From NCBI RefSeq assembly GCF_003576645.1, contig NC_044920.1, forward strand, positions 20,315,611 through 20,379,610: a stretch of DNA of 64,000 nt, given 5' to 3'. Shown in pieces: positions 35,190 through 46,809 of the stretch. The notes beneath the pieces are model-generated. The model searched no databases. It had not been told where the DNA came from and saw only the letters and a list, made by a program, of their open reading frames with translations. The translations under genes were made by a program, and so were the position numbers. Source of the DNA: Ipomoea triloba. Taxonomy: Eukaryota > Streptophyta > Magnoliopsida > Solanales > Convolvulaceae. Position 1 is the stretch's first letter; each line of letters opens with the position of its first letter.

Positions 35190-35690
35190 ACTTATACATT
35201 GGGCACGCTCAAGTGAGAATAGTTGTCCAGGAGAGAAATCAGAACCACAAATAGCCGTCCATGTGTCCAGATTCAACGAACCAGATGTAATTAAAAAAAA
35301 AAAAACAATATGGTGGCATTTTCGTAAATAACTCAAATTTTGGTGCAAGTAAAATGTTTTACAAGTGCAAGTAACTGTTATAAGTTTGCAAGTAAAAAGC
35401 GCAAGTAAAATACTTGCAAGTGCAACTATTTTCACTTACCAGTGCAAGTAATTTACCTTGGTAACACTTGTGCATCCAATGATAAGGTATTTCGCATAGG
35501 TTCACTTAATGTTAACGTATGGTGCGACTAATGATAACGTTAGGTGCACTTAATATTGATGCTCAGTATACATTTTACTTGCACTTAGGTGCACTATATG
35601 AACACGTGGACAGATGTGAGTGATTCTGATTTCTCTCCTGGGCGAGACGTTCTCACCTGAACGGGCTCATATATATATATATATATAGGG
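35190..35690. mobile_element. (TA)n-bounded element with inverted ends
   Basis: The left part CTCAAGTGAGAATAGTTGTCC with GGAGAGAAATCAGAA and GTCCATGTGTCC pairs with GGACAGATGTGAG, TTCTGATTTCTCTCC and GTTCTCACCTGAAC on the right. The right edge CACCTGAACGGGCTC abuts a TA run. A 28-bp tandem repeat (AGGGAAGGGTTCAAGTACGG) follows at 35684-35740. Confidence 0.6.
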
Positions 35691-35740
35691 AAGGGTTCAA
35701 GTACGGTTAAAAATATATAGGGAAGGGTTCAAGTACGGTT

Positions 35741-36650
35741 AAAAAATTCCTGTGATTGATGCTATTTAAAAAAATTCTGAACTTATTGCACCATAAACTT
35801 CTAATCTACGCACTTAAGTTAGATTAATATAAATATGACTTTGTAGAGAAAATCTTATAAAGAATATTGGTTATGTACCTTAAGAAGTAAAAGAATGCAG
35901 GGATAAACTTTTTGAAAAAAAAGAATAACAATACAAAAGGCGTGATTTGTAACAGAAAGCGTGATTTATAGTTTGAATTTATTCCATGTCTAGTGTTTTT
36001 CTTTTTTTTTTTTGAAAACAATGCATGTCTAGTGTATTCCACTTTTTGAAAAAAAGAATAACAATACAAAAAGCGTGATTTATAGAACTTAGAAATGCGG
36101 TTGGTCATCTACCTTGAGGTGGCACACCGCACACTTGCAAAAGTACAAAAAAAGGTCACTATTATCATCTATGCTAATTAATGTGGTATAATAACTTTAG
36201 CCATAAAAATATCATGAAAATATGGGCAAAAACATCAAATGATTTTGATCATTAATTATATATAACTAATTGTTTTAATCTTATATTGTCAATAGTCACA
36301 AATTATATTTTAAATTCACAAATTTGTTGTAATTTCAATATCTTGAAAGACATAGCCATCAATGATATTAGAATTTTATGAGATTAGGACAGCATAATTA
36401 AAAGGGAAAATTGTAATTTATGCCCCTCTATAATATAATATGTCAATTATCAATGTCATTCCTGAATTATTAGTGGTGTAAATATTGTCCCTTAATTTTC
36501 AAAACTGGTACATATACTGCCCTCCCATGGTGTAAATATTGCCCCTTAATTTATTAGTCTGTACTATAACATTTTTAATCATAAATCATTAATATTTATA
36601 TATATATTAAAAATATTTCCAAAAATGCTCTTATATGTATTTTTTTAATA
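35741..36650. other. AT-rich intergenic DNA
   Basis: No gene. Repeated words AGAATAACAATACAAAA and GCGTGATTTATAG occur at about 35920-35970 and 36055-36085. Confidence 0.5.
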
Positions 36651-36660
36651 ATTGATTAAA

Positions 36661-37772
36661 GAGTTAATACCCAATTTAGTCCTCGACTATACTGGTTTTA
36701 CTCAATTTAGTCCTAAGTGACTTTTTGTACTCAATTAAGTCCGGACTTTGATGATTTTACCCAATTAAGTCCTCCGTTAACAATTCCGTTAGTTGATGGT
36801 TAAAAGTAGGGTTAATATGGTAATTTATCATCCATCCTCCCTTTTGGTCGAATTGATATCTTCTTCCTCATTTCTCCTCCATCTTCTTTCTGACTGTAAT
36901 TTTAAAAAAAAAATATTAAACTAGCAAGAAAAATTGTGAAAAAGAATGGAGTCAAGGGCGTTTGAAGTCATGGAATAGCCTTTGATCATGGTGTTCCACA
37001 AATGGGCATTAGGTTCTTCGATCAGAGTGAAGAGAGAAAACGCATAGGAAGAGGCCGGGGAACGCATGCAGGGATATGCAGTGGTCGAGTAGTTTCCTGA
37101 GCCATGAATTCTGGTGGCAGAGACCACATGTGATAAACAGAGAGTGAATTTGCATGAGGCGGATGAAGCTTCATTTTTTCTGTGTAGTCGTGCAGTGAGT
37201 TTTGAGGCTAGAAGTTCAGCGAGCTCATCAATGATAGGCTATGTCCTCTTTCCCTTGACCACTTTTTTCTTCTACCACAATTGAACTTTGTATCTCCTCC
37301 CCAATCTCCCTGCCATCAACTTTCCTACAACTTCCATCATTGTAACCACAAGCCAAAACCCAAAAAATAAAATTCCACCACAAAACCTAACCCACCCCCC
37401 CCCCCCTCTTTCTCTATGCATCTATCTTTCTTTGATCTTTTTCACAATTTTCTTCTCTACTTTTTGTTTTTTTTTTTGTTTTTTTTTGTTTTTGTTTTTT
37501 GTTTTTTGTTTTTAATTTTTTTGTTTTTTTTTACGGTCTGAAAGAAGACGCAGGAGAAATGATCCGAGGAAAAAGATGGCAATTTGACCAAAAGGGAGGG
37601 GAGGATAAATTACCATATTAACCCTACTTTTAACCATCAACTAACGGAATTGTTAACGGAGGACTTAATTGGGTAGAATCATCAAAGTCCGGGACTTAAT
37701 TGAGTACAAAAAGTCACTTAGGACTAAATTGAGTAAACAACTATAGTCGAGAACTAAATTGGGTATTAACTC
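36661..37772. mobile_element. Pack-MULE-like element carrying a PPR gene fragment
   Basis: It starts GAGTTAATACCCAATTTAGT and ends ACTAAATTGGGTATTAACTC, with inverted ends about 190 bp long (pairs include GGTTAAAAGTAGGGTTAATA and TATTAACCCTACTTTTAACC). The 10-bp target duplication ATTGATTAAA is at 36651-36660 and 37773-37782. The interior holds PPR-like coding sequence. The right edge is about 185 bp from the beta-xylosidase start codon. Confidence 0.9.
36930..37240 (-). pseudogene. Captured PPR (pentatricopeptide repeat) gene fragment
   Basis: The minus-strand frame reads LTARLHRKN ... SSYAFSLFTLIEEPNAHLWN then TMIKGYSMTSNALDS. The A..LF..I.EPN...WNTMI.GYS pattern is the typical first-repeat region of plant PLS-type PPR proteins, which edit or process organellar RNA. 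Only about 100 residues are present, with no full repeat array and no C-terminal domain. It lies between long MULE TIRs, so it is a captured fragment. Confidence 0.72.
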
Positions 37773-37908
37773 ATTGATTAAAAGTTGTCAATGACTTTGT
37801 GGTTTGGTGACATTCGATTACGCTTCACGTGAAAGGTGTTAATCAAACCGACACATCAAATGGGAGGTAGTATATTTTTCCTTTTTTGATTTCTAGGTAA
37901 GTATAGAT

Positions 37909-37916
37909 TATAAATA
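37909..37916 (+). promoter_or_regulatory. TATA box candidate of the beta-xylosidase gene
   Basis: TATAAATA lies 48 bp upstream of the ATG at 37957, so the leader would be very short. It lies downstream of the Pack-MULE edge. Confidence 0.45.
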
Positions 37917-37956
37917 AGCTCAAAATGTCACCAATTTTGTCCAGCAAATTCAGAAA

Positions 37957-40900
37957 ATGAGATACACCACCACCGCCTGCTGCACCATCTTTCTCCTCTA
38001 TTCCCTCCAAGCTGAGCCAACTCGGCCTCCGTTCTCATGTGACTCATCGAACCCGTTAACGACTTCTTATCCCTTCTGCAACTCCTCGCTGTCCATTCCC
38101 GAGAGAGTGGGGTATCTAGTCTCCAGGCTCACTCTGCAAGAGAAAATCTCGCAGCTCGTTAACTCGGCAGCTGCAATCCCCCGCCTCAACATCTCCGCTT
38201 ACGAGTGGTGGTCCGAGGCGTTGCACGGCGTTTCCCGCCACGGAAGGGGAATCCGCTTCAATGGCACCGTCCATGCCGCCACCATGTTCCCCCAAACCAT
38301 CCTCTCCGCCGCCTCCTTCGACGAACGCCTCTGGTATCGAATTGGGCAGGTTAGGAAACCTAATAATTTATCTTAATTACCATAAAAGGAAAATTTAATT
38401 AACTTATCTATGTTGAATATATATTACTCCGGTATATAAACTTACCGAGAGACTCTCCTGTGACTCTGTGAGACACTGAGATTGTCTTACCTACCTTATT
38501 GTGTGGATCATGGCACTGGACCATGGTCCAAAATAACATTGTTGAATATGTATGTTAGAATAATGTACATTATTCGTTAGAATAATGAAACTTCTAAAGT
38601 AAGATAATGTATTTTATAAGTTATAATAATGTATATTATGCTTTAGAATAATGCAGTTATAAAAATGTATGTTGCAGTGGGTCGTGTGAAAAAAAAAATT
38701 ACACAAAATGACGTCATTTTTGGATCGTGGCACGGTCCATGCAATAACTATTGCAAACTACCTCACACAAGTTTTTACCAAACATTTTATCATGGCTTTT
38801 AATTGAGATGGAGTGCTTGGTCCGACGAGACTGGTTCATGAAATTTTACTTGAATTATCTATATAATAAGAGAAATATGGAGAAAACAATTTATTATATT
38901 CCTTTGATATGCTCATTTTCAGCTGAATTACAATAATTATTATGAGAATTTTTTAAAAATCTCTTAGTTTCATATTTTCATAGATTGATGATGAGTTTAA
39001 TTGGTTTACCCATGCTTCAAACTGAGTGTACTTATTCGTTGTATCTAATCATAGGCAATTGGGAGAGAGGCAAGAGCAATGTATAATGCAGGACAGGCAA
39101 TGGGGATGACATATTTTGCACCAAATATAAACATACTAAGGGATCCAAGGTGGGGAAGAAGCCAGGAGACAGCAGGGGAAGACCCACCAATGGTTGGAAA
39201 ATATGGAGTGGCTTATGTAAGAGGCATTCAGGGGGATAGTTTTGAAGGTGGTGCCCTTAAGGATCATCATCTCCAAGCCGCAGCTTGTTGCAAGCACTTC
39301 GTCGCCCAAGATTTAGATAACTGGCATAATGTCACGCGCTACGTCTTTGATGCTAAAGTAACTTCTTGAGGTTCACCCGGCTTAATTTGCTAGCTATTCT
39401 TGTGTGTCTCTCGCCTTAGTTATGCCTATTCTTGATGGAGTTGTGTTCTATCGGTTTTAGTTCTCTTTATGCAGTTTACTTCTTTGTTTTTGGTACAAAG
39501 GGAAGGGCTAAGCCCCAAATAGATGGATACAAAGTTTACTTCTTTATTTTTCGTCTCCCTTAATGCAGGTTGGTGAGCAGGATATGGCTGATTCATTCAT
39601 GCCACCGTTTAAGAGATGTGTAGAAGAAGGGAAAGCCAGCAGTATAATGTGTGCTTACAATCTTGTAAATGGGGTTCCTAATTGTGCTAATTATGATCTC
39701 TTGACCAAGACGGCTCGCCAACAATGGGGCTTTCAAGGGTATGTTGAAGAACATTGAAGCCCGAAACAAATATTGCAGGGCAAAATCCTTAAACTAGGAT
39801 ATTAAAAGGATTTAAATTATTGTTGTTCAGGTACATTGTGTCAGATTGCGGTGGAGTTAAGATCATTCATAGCCAACAAGGATATGCTAAATTGCGAGAA
39901 GATGCAGCAGCCCTTGTGCTCAAAGCTGGTATGTTTAGTTTTAGAGTTCCTCTATTTTACAAGTCGTTCGAGGTGCTTGGTAAATAGCAAGATCTTTCAA
40001 TTTTTGATGGATTTGTCAAACTTTTGAAGTTAGTATTTGGTAAACAACAAATTGTCGGTTTGAGTTTGTTGGGCGGAGGCCGGTGAAGGGCCAAGTCCAG
40101 TAATTGGTGGCTAGGGGATTGTTAGGCGAAGGCCACTGAAGGGCCCAGTCTAGTACCTGCTTCTCCAAAATGTGACTGTATATAAGGAAATAAAGTTGTG
40201 TCTTCGCTATGAGCTATAACTTTTAGCGTAGTGGTAAGCGTTTGATCCTAACAGAATTATGCTGAAAAGTTCTGAAATTGAAGTCTGGTACATTTTAGCC
40301 CTAGTTATTCCATCCCATGGAGAAAGATCCTGGCATGAATGTTTACTATAAGCATATAGTAGCTACCTATTCTTTTCAAAATAACAAATATTAATTATAA
40401 TTAAATCATGAATCTTTTGCAGGCATGGATTTGAACTGTGGTTCCTACTTGAGAAAGTACACGATGTTAGCTCTTGAAAAGAAGAAAGTGCAAGAATCTG
40501 ATATAGACAGAGCTCTTAACAACCTTTTCTCTGTCAGAATGAGGCTAGGTTTGTTTGATGGCGACCCGAAAGAACTGGAATATGGTGACATTTCTCCGAA
40601 GGAAATCTGCAGTCAGGAGCACCGGGGCCTAGCCCTCGAAGCAGTAAGAAATGGGATTGTCCTTCTAAAGAACTCGGCAGGACTCCTCCCACTTTCGAAG
40701 ACACAAACTGCATCCTTCGCTGTGATAGGACCGAGTGCTAATGCTTCAGAACCGCTCTTGGGTAACTATGAAGGTTTCCCTTGTAAGAACGTTACGTTTC
40801 TACAGGCACTTCAGAGCTATGTGAGTAACACAATGTATCATCAAGGCTGTGATTTTGTGAACTGCACCTCTGCTGCAACCGACGAAGCTATTAAGATTGC

Positions 40901-41840
40901 TGAAGTGGCGGATAACGTTGTGTTAATCATGGGACTGGATCAAACTCAGGAGAGGGAGAAGCTTGACAGGACAGACTTAATACTCCCCGGAAAACAGGAA
41001 TCTCTTATCTCAGACATAGCGAAAGTTGCTAAGAAACCAGTCGTTTTGGTGCTTCTGTCTGGAGGTCCTATTGATGTATCATTTGCAAAAGAAAACCCGA
41101 AAATTGGAAGCATTTTGTGGATTGGTTACCCTGGTGAAATGGGAGGAATTGCACTAGCAGAGACCATATTCGGTGACAACAATCCAGGTAAAACTTTAAC
41201 GCTACCCGGTTTACCTTTGCACAATACTTTCTAAAGTTTAACAATAAATTCTTTGGATGAATTTATAGGAGGGAAATTACCATCCACATGGTATCCCCAG
41301 GATTTCATCAAAATCCCAATGACAGATATGAGAATGAGGCCCGAAAATTCCACAGGATATCCCGGGCGCACTTATAGATTCTATACCGGGCCAAAAGTTT
41401 TTGAATTTGGCTATGGTCTGAGCTACACTAACCACCTTTACAAGTTCACCTCTGTCACTCAGAACAGTCTACATTTGACTCATAATTTTTCTTCCACACC
41501 CAAAAGATCGGTTTCAGTTTCAGAGATTCAACCCGAGATCTGCAGGGTTGCTGCGTTTTCAGCCAAAGTGAGAGTGCAGAATAATGGGAAAATTGCGAGC
41601 AAGCACCCGGTGCTGCTATTCCTAAGGCAAGACAGACGGGGACAACGCGATCCAATCAAACAACTGGTTGGGTTTCAAAGTGTGAAGTTGAATGCAGGGG
41701 AAAGTAGTGAAATTGAATTTGTAGTGAATCCTTGTGAGCATTTCAGCAAGGCTAGTGAAAATGGTTCAATGGTGATTGAAAGAGGCAAGTATTTTCTTGT
41801 TGTGGAAGATGAGGAATACCCCATCAGTGTTGTAACCTGA
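37957..41840 (+). CDS. Probable beta-D-xylosidase, glycoside hydrolase family 3
   Basis: Exons 37957-38349, 39055-39357, 39569-39738, 39831-39928, 40423-41187 and 41269-41840 join in phase to 766 codons, close to the usual length of plant BXL enzymes. These wall enzymes release xylose (some also arabinose) from xylan and arabinoxylan. A hydrophobic N-terminus (FLLYSLQA) suggests secretion. Seen: [19 protein letters not shown] (160-166), CKH (210-212), the nucleophile Asp294 in GYIVSDC, the C-terminal GH3 segment with [13 protein letters not shown] (from 492), IWIGYPGE, STWYP and [17 protein letters not shown] before a fibronectin III-like end. SDCGG replaces the usual SDCDA/S after the nucleophile. 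Intron 1 holds a MULE-type insertion; intron 4 has a SINE-like trace near 40210. The exact BXL class is not resolved. Confidence 0.92.
38486..38753. mobile_element. MULE-type MITE in intron 1 of the beta-xylosidase gene
   Basis: The left end GGATCATGGCACTGGACCATGG pairs imperfectly with the right end GGATCGTGGCACGGTCCATG. The right terminus continues to CAATAACTATTG, with AATGACGTCATTTTT just inside. The interior repeats AATAATGTA.ATTAT words. The target duplication is not clear, so the left boundary is approximate. Confidence 0.55.
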
Positions 41841-42299
41841 TTCTCATCAACTATGTATTTTGCAATCAAAGTTTAATCCATACATTCCAATATGGGAGCA
41901 TGTCAAGCTATAAAATAAGTTGGACTTAATTCCTTATTTAGTTCTCAGATCAACTACGGTAATACTTTTTAATTTAATCTTTTATGTTAATAACTAGTTT
42001 TCCACACGCGAATAGAATAATGCCAAATTCTAATATTAGACCTAATATTATATGTAATTTGAGTGGATCAGTGCATGCTTTTAACTTTGTTGACGATAAC
42101 GTAACCTTCAATTAGTTGGAATAATGTTACAGTAAAAGAAACAAGTTGCTTTGTAGGTATATAATGAAAAGTACGCATAACAAATTATTGCATGCATTTT
42201 TATGAAATACGAGTCAATTACACTTATGAAGAAGAGAAATAGAATTAATTAAATTGATGGAGAAGAAAAACTAAATTGAAAAAATGAATTGAAGCTAGT
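41841..42299. other. 3' flank of the beta-xylosidase gene
   Basis: Probable 3' UTR followed by AT-rich spacer. No gene. Confidence 0.5.
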
Positions 42300-42690
42300 T
42301 CAAAGCACCGCAAACCTTCTTAATGATTCCATTTTGACCCGTGAGAGGCTGAATTTCAGACATTTTAATCATTGCTGACGCGAAATCTGCTTGAAATGCA
42401 TGCTTGAGGACTCCTTGCATACTCTAAAATTATGGTGTCTGTTGCTCCACCGCTGAATAGAACTTGATCCGATTGAAGCAACCCTTTCTTTTGCAATATG
42501 TTCTTATAGTAGTTGTTATCAAAGAAATTCGGTGTCACCAAATCAAGGGGTGCCAAATTTCCATTTCCGGTGTCTTTTGGACAATTTCGTTTTCTAGTGT
42601 TAGCAAAATCGGCATCAATGTCAGTACAGTTGCCATATATTCTATCAAGAAATAAGAAGCAAAACCGACATCAATGTCAGTACTGTTGCC
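42300..42690 (-). pseudogene. Class III peroxidase relic, last-exon fragment
   Basis: The minus strand encodes RIYGNCTDIDADFANTRKRN, APLDLVTPNFFDNNYYKNIL, QKKGLLQSDQVLFSGGATD and, after a frameshift near 42400, AFQADFASAMIKMSEIQPLT plus KKVCGALN*. The LAPLDL.TPN.FDNNYY and SDQ.LF.GG.TD words are diagnostic of secreted plant heme peroxidases. The heme-ligand exons are absent. About 35-40 bp of coding start are duplicated (AACTGTACTGACATTGATG and its copy at about 42660-42690), and the fragment then runs into a TA microsatellite. Confidence 0.85.
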
Positions 42691-42694
42691 ATAT

Positions 42695-42810
42695 ATGCCA
42701 TATATATACATATATACATATATACATACATACATACATATATACATATATATACATACATATATACATATATATACATACATATATATATGTATATATA
42801 TATATATATA
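42695..42810. repeat. TATATACA microsatellite
   Basis: Irregular (TA)n(CATA)n run. The open frames across it on both strands are artefacts. Confidence 0.9.
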
Positions 42811-43060
42811 ACATGTGAACCTAAGAACCAATCTGCGGCATTTATCTATATTAGTGGACGATGCATGTCATGTATAACACAATGCACACACGTAGTGCAC
42901 TGCAAACACAATGCACGCATGTTGTGCACCGCGTCCTGAGTTGACTTTCTCTGTGCACCATGTTCTGGCTGTTGGATGATGCAACATTAAGGGTGTGCAC
43001 ATGTTCTCAACTTCACACAATAAGGTAAATTATCACCTGAACATAAACATATATAGGGGA
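42811..43060. mobile_element. (TA)n-bounded element with CACCTGAAC edge
   Basis: Between a TA run and CATATATAGGGG: left edge ACATGTGAACCTAAGAACC, right edge TTATCACCTGAACATAAA. The interior has repeated CACAATGCAC / GTGCAC words. No open frame. Confidence 0.5.
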
Positions 43061-43109
43061 ATAATTGGTTTCTAGTTTTGATTGGAATTGGGTGGCTTAG
43101 TGTTTTGTA

Positions 43110-43294
43110 CTGTTGCAAAATTCGGCCTAGGTGGCCGCCTAGGCGCTAGGCACCCCTAAGCTGAGGTGAATCGCTCCCTAGGCGGCCACTTAGGTGGCCG
43201 GCCGCCTAACTCGGCCGAGTTGGCGGTGAACTTAGCCGAATTCGACCGAGTTAACTTGGTCGAGTCGGCCTTACTAATTTTTTTTATTATATTA

Positions 43295-43339
<45 letters not shown>

Positions 43340-43435
43340 ACATACATCCACACATGTGCACTATTTTTATTTTTTTTTATAGGTCGCTGCCTAGGCGCTA
43401 GTCGTAGACTAGCACCTAGCATCTATTGCAACCAT
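43110..43435. mobile_element. GC-rich CCTAGGCGGCC repeat, probable MITE
   Basis: GCCTAGGTGGCCGCCTAGGC at the left and GCTGCCTAGGCGCTAG at the right surround CGGCCGAGTT / AATTCGACCGAGTT repeats and a TA/TG microsatellite (43288-43340). Boundaries and class are unresolved. Confidence 0.4.
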
Positions 43436-43527
43436 GGTGTTATGTTTAATTTCTTTTCAAGTAATGTAGAACAAAAATAATAAAATATTGTGATTTTGGT
43501 CACACTTCTTGTTAAGTCACTCTTCGT

Positions 43528-43660
43528 GGCCAAAGACCTTGTGGTTTAGTGGCACCTGGTGTCCCGGTTTACACTCCCACATGGATGATGGGAGTGGGTT
43601 CGAGCCTCAGTAGATGCAAGTGTTGACTCTTTATACTTCATTAGATAATATTTCATCCAT
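43528..43660 (+). mobile_element. Au-type tRNA-derived SINE
   Basis: CCTTGTGGTTTAGTGGCACC (A-box region), TGTCCCGGTTTACACTCCCA and GGGTTCGAGCC (B-box) follow the layout of plant Au SINEs. Related to the copy at 10053-10175. No target duplication recognised. Confidence 0.65.
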
Positions 43661-43941
43661 CCCATTTTATCTATTGATTCGTTAACGAGACTCAAACTAT
43701 TCACAATTTAATTTTTCATAATGTTTACTTTAGTACTCCTTATTAATATACAATTTATATATTCAGAAATTACATCAAAATTTCTATTGAATACAAACAA
43801 ATCAAATAAATATTTATTCAGAATATATCTTCTTCTTCTTGTTGGACAAAATAATGAATAAGAAAACAGGAAAAGTACAGTCTGAAAATAAACAGTCTTT
43901 CTCCTGTTCTTTTCGGTATTTCCCAAAGGTATCCATCTGGC

Positions 43942-44022
43942 CGACAACCATAGGACTAATCCTCCCGTCTCAACTGTCAGCACAACCATAGGACTAATCC
44001 TCCCGTCTCAACTGTCAGCACA
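43942..44022 (+). repeat. 39-bp tandem duplication
   Basis: CAACCATAGGACTAATCCTC continues to TCAGCACA and occurs twice in a row. A second local duplication (GGTAAATGCTTATTGGCTTT) lies at about 44088-44200. No gene in 43661-44500. Confidence 0.8.
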
Positions 44023-44504
44023 CTTAATTTTAGCTTATTTGATCAAGTTTAGCTTTTTGACCAACCAATAAGCTATTTTGAAGTGTTTGGTAAATGCTTA
44101 TTGGCTTTGAATGTAGCTTTTTGTATCAGCTGGTTGGAAACATGGTAAATGCTTATTGGCTTTGAATGTAACTTTTTGTATCTGGTTGGAAACAATGGGT
44201 ATATTGACTATTTTATCCTTTAGTAAAGGAAACCAAAAATTATTAGGATACTGTTTTCAGATGCTTAAAAACAATGATCAAGTGTTTCTTTGTTTGTACT
44301 AGGTCTTAAGTTTGTTATACGATAGCCAGACTCCTAACAAGTCATACTAAAGTTATTGAAATGCTTTTAGAATTGAAAAATATTGAAAATAAGTGGCTAA
44401 GAAGTGAAAAATAATGTTATAAAAGTGATTTTGATATAAGAAGGATAATAAAATGTGAATTTCCTATTTTACCCTTCAAATTTTAACTATTTTTTAATTT
44501 TTCC

Positions 44505-44711
44505 GTTAGTTTTAACGGTCAGGGACCAAATGCGCCACTTCGTTCATAACTGAGGGACTAAACTCGGATACGGCCATAACTCAGGGACTGAGTCGGAACT
44601 TGCTTAAAGCTCAGGGACCAAAGATGCAATTTTCCTTAATAATAATGATAATAATAATAATTATTATAATTATAATTATAATTATAATAATAATAAGAAC
44701 ATTCATGTTAT

Positions 44712-44759
<48 letters not shown>

Positions 44760-44835
44760 GTAACAATAAAATAAAACTTATAATATTATTAATCACAATA
44801 ATAAGAAAAAAAAAAGGATTAACAATAATAATACA
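44505..44835. repeat. One-sided MULE-TIR-like sequence and (ATT)n microsatellite
   Basis: 44505-44632 has CAGGGACCAAATGCGCC, GAGGGACTAAACTCGG and CAGGGACCAAAGATGC, which resemble long-TIR words. A long ATT/TAATA run follows. Asn/Ile homopolymer frames here are artefacts. Confidence 0.55.
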
Positions 44836-44922
44836 AATTTAGCATTCATTTAATTGTTCTTTTTTTTTTTTTTTTTTTTTTAGTTATTGTCTTCATTTTA
44901 GAAATGTCCAGTGTTTACATCC

Positions 44923-45250
44923 AGTCGTTTATACCGTGGACCATGGTCATTGTGAACCATAGATCATGACTGATACTGCAATTGTGTTGAACTGATACTG
45001 CAGTTGTGCTGAACGGATACTACAGTTCTATTGAAAGGGAACTGCAGTTGCGCGGAACAGAAGTTGTGTCATCCGTCTGGAACTGTAGTTGTGTTGAACG
45101 GATACTGCAGTTGTGTTGAAAGGATACTGCAATTGTGTTGAACGGATGAATGGTCTCTGTTTCGCGCAACTACAGTTTCCTTTCAACACAACTGCACTAT
45201 CCGTTCAACACCAGTATCCGCTATGATTATGGTCCACAATATAATTTGCG
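44923..45250. mobile_element. Non-autonomous MULE, 328 bp
   Basis: It starts AGTCGTTTATACCGTGGACC and ends GGTCCACAATATAATTTGCG. The 10-bp target duplication GTTTACATCC is at 44913-44922 and 45251-45260. The interior is a foldback of GATACTGCAGTTGTGTTGAA / TTCAACACAACTGCA words. Confidence 0.85.
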
Positions 45251-45675
45251 GTTTACATCCTGTTTTAACTTTTAATTAAGTCCAAATCTTTAAATCTATT
45301 TATGTTTATTTTGTTGTGACGATGGATATATATGACCAGTTCACTTCAGTTCAAAGGATGAAGTGTCTTTTTTGGTATAGTACAGAAAATCATATAAAAG
45401 AAATATTTCCATATTGAAATATTTGAATTGTAGTATACAGTAAAACAGTGATATAATAGTTCTGTACTAAGTTTGCATTTTTATAATAAATTTAAATTTA
45501 CCAAGCTTATTGAATATATTCTTATTATGTATTCTTCTAGGCAAACATATATCAGTGATAAGTAAATCAAACTTTAATGTTCTCTATTTTATATAATTTA
45601 GATTAAAAATTATAAAGTATACTCTTTAAGTTTGATTAAAAATTATAATTAAGTAGGCAAAACAAATAAAAAATG

Positions 45676-46685
45676 GGGATAAGGGTCAAATAGACCCTCC
45701 AACTATGTACTAAAGTGCAATTAGACCCTTGAACTACAAAAACATTCAATTAGACCCTTAAACTTGTTAAAATTGTGCAATTAACTCATTTGACCTATAA
45801 TAGTATGTCACCCCCAAGTCACTTGCCACATAAAATTTCATGTAGATTAATATTTTTTAAAAATTATATTTTAAAAAAATCAAAATTGTTATATTTATAT
45901 TTTCAAAAAAAAAAAAAAAAACCATTCCGCCATGGCAGGTTGGCTGTCATGGCTCTTACGTCCAGATTTGGACGGAGAAGAAGCCACGGCTTCTTTGCCA
46001 TGGCAGGTTGGACAGAGAAGAAGCCACAACTTATATTTATATTTTTACAAAAAAAAAAAAGAAAAAAGAAAAGAAAACTAACATTCCGCCATGGCAGGTT
46101 GGTTGCCATGGCCTCTTTGACCATGGCAGCCAACTGCCACGGCTTCTCCGTCCAGAATGGACGGAGAAGAAGCCACTGCACGACGGATGTTAAATCATAA
46201 TAGTTATATTTATATTTTTACAAAAATAAAAAATAAAAAATTAACATTCTGCCATGGCAAGTTGGCTGCCATGGCTTCTTTGTCTATGGCAGCCAACTGT
46301 CATGGCTTCTCCGTCCAGAATTGGACGGAGAAGAACTAAAGAAGCCACAGATTGTTAAATCAAAATAGTTATATGTATATTTTTACCAAAAATAAAAATA
46401 AAAATTCGCCATGGCACGTTGGCTGCCATGGCTTTTCCGTCCAAATTTGGACGGAGAAGAAGCCACAGCGGTTGTGCCCCATTCAAATCTGGCTTCTCCA
46501 CTTAAGTTTTTTTTTTTAATGAGTTGCCAAGTCAGATGTCATTGACCGATTACCTTTTGGTAACCTATTAAATATGTGAATTGCACAATTTAAATAAGTT
46601 TAAGGGTCTAATTGAATATTTTTGTAGTTTGAGGGTCTAATTGCATTTTGGTGTATAGTTGGAGGGTCTATTTGACTCTTATTCC
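45676..46685. mobile_element. Long-TIR MULE, 1010 bp, with CCATGGCA hairpin array
   Basis: It starts GGGATAAGGGTCAAATAGAC and ends GTCTATTTGACTCTTATTCC; the TIRs run about 130 bp. The 9-bp target duplication TAAAAAATG is at 45667-45675 and 46686-46694. Four interior units (from about 45892, 46031, 46204, 46372) each carry CCATGGCAGGTTGGCTGCCATGGC-type hairpins and CCGTCC..GGACGG stems. Open frames inside shift between units and look non-genic. Confidence 0.88.
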
Positions 46686-46809
46686 TAAAAAATGTAATTA
46701 GACCCAAACTAATATTAAATCAATTAATTTAAAACATCGGAGATCTGCATCTCTTAAGCATATGGCCAATAAGTCTCTCAATACTAATTAAAAAAATCAG
46801 TCTTTGTTC

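Noticed and set aside
35131..35435. Open frames on both strands at 35.1-35.4 kb
   Set aside because: They lie in the inverted end and low-complexity GCAAGTAAAA interior of a (TA)n-bounded element.
42513..42831. Open frames of about 100 codons on both strands
   Set aside because: Tyr/Ile/His repeats generated by the TATATACA microsatellite.
44600..44842. Ile/Leu-rich and Asn-rich frames
   Set aside because: Translation of an (ATT)n tract on both strands.
45775..46339. Basic open frame of 141 codons and neighbours
   Set aside because: Composed of the repeat units of a non-autonomous MULE; frame changes from unit to unit and both strands are equally open.
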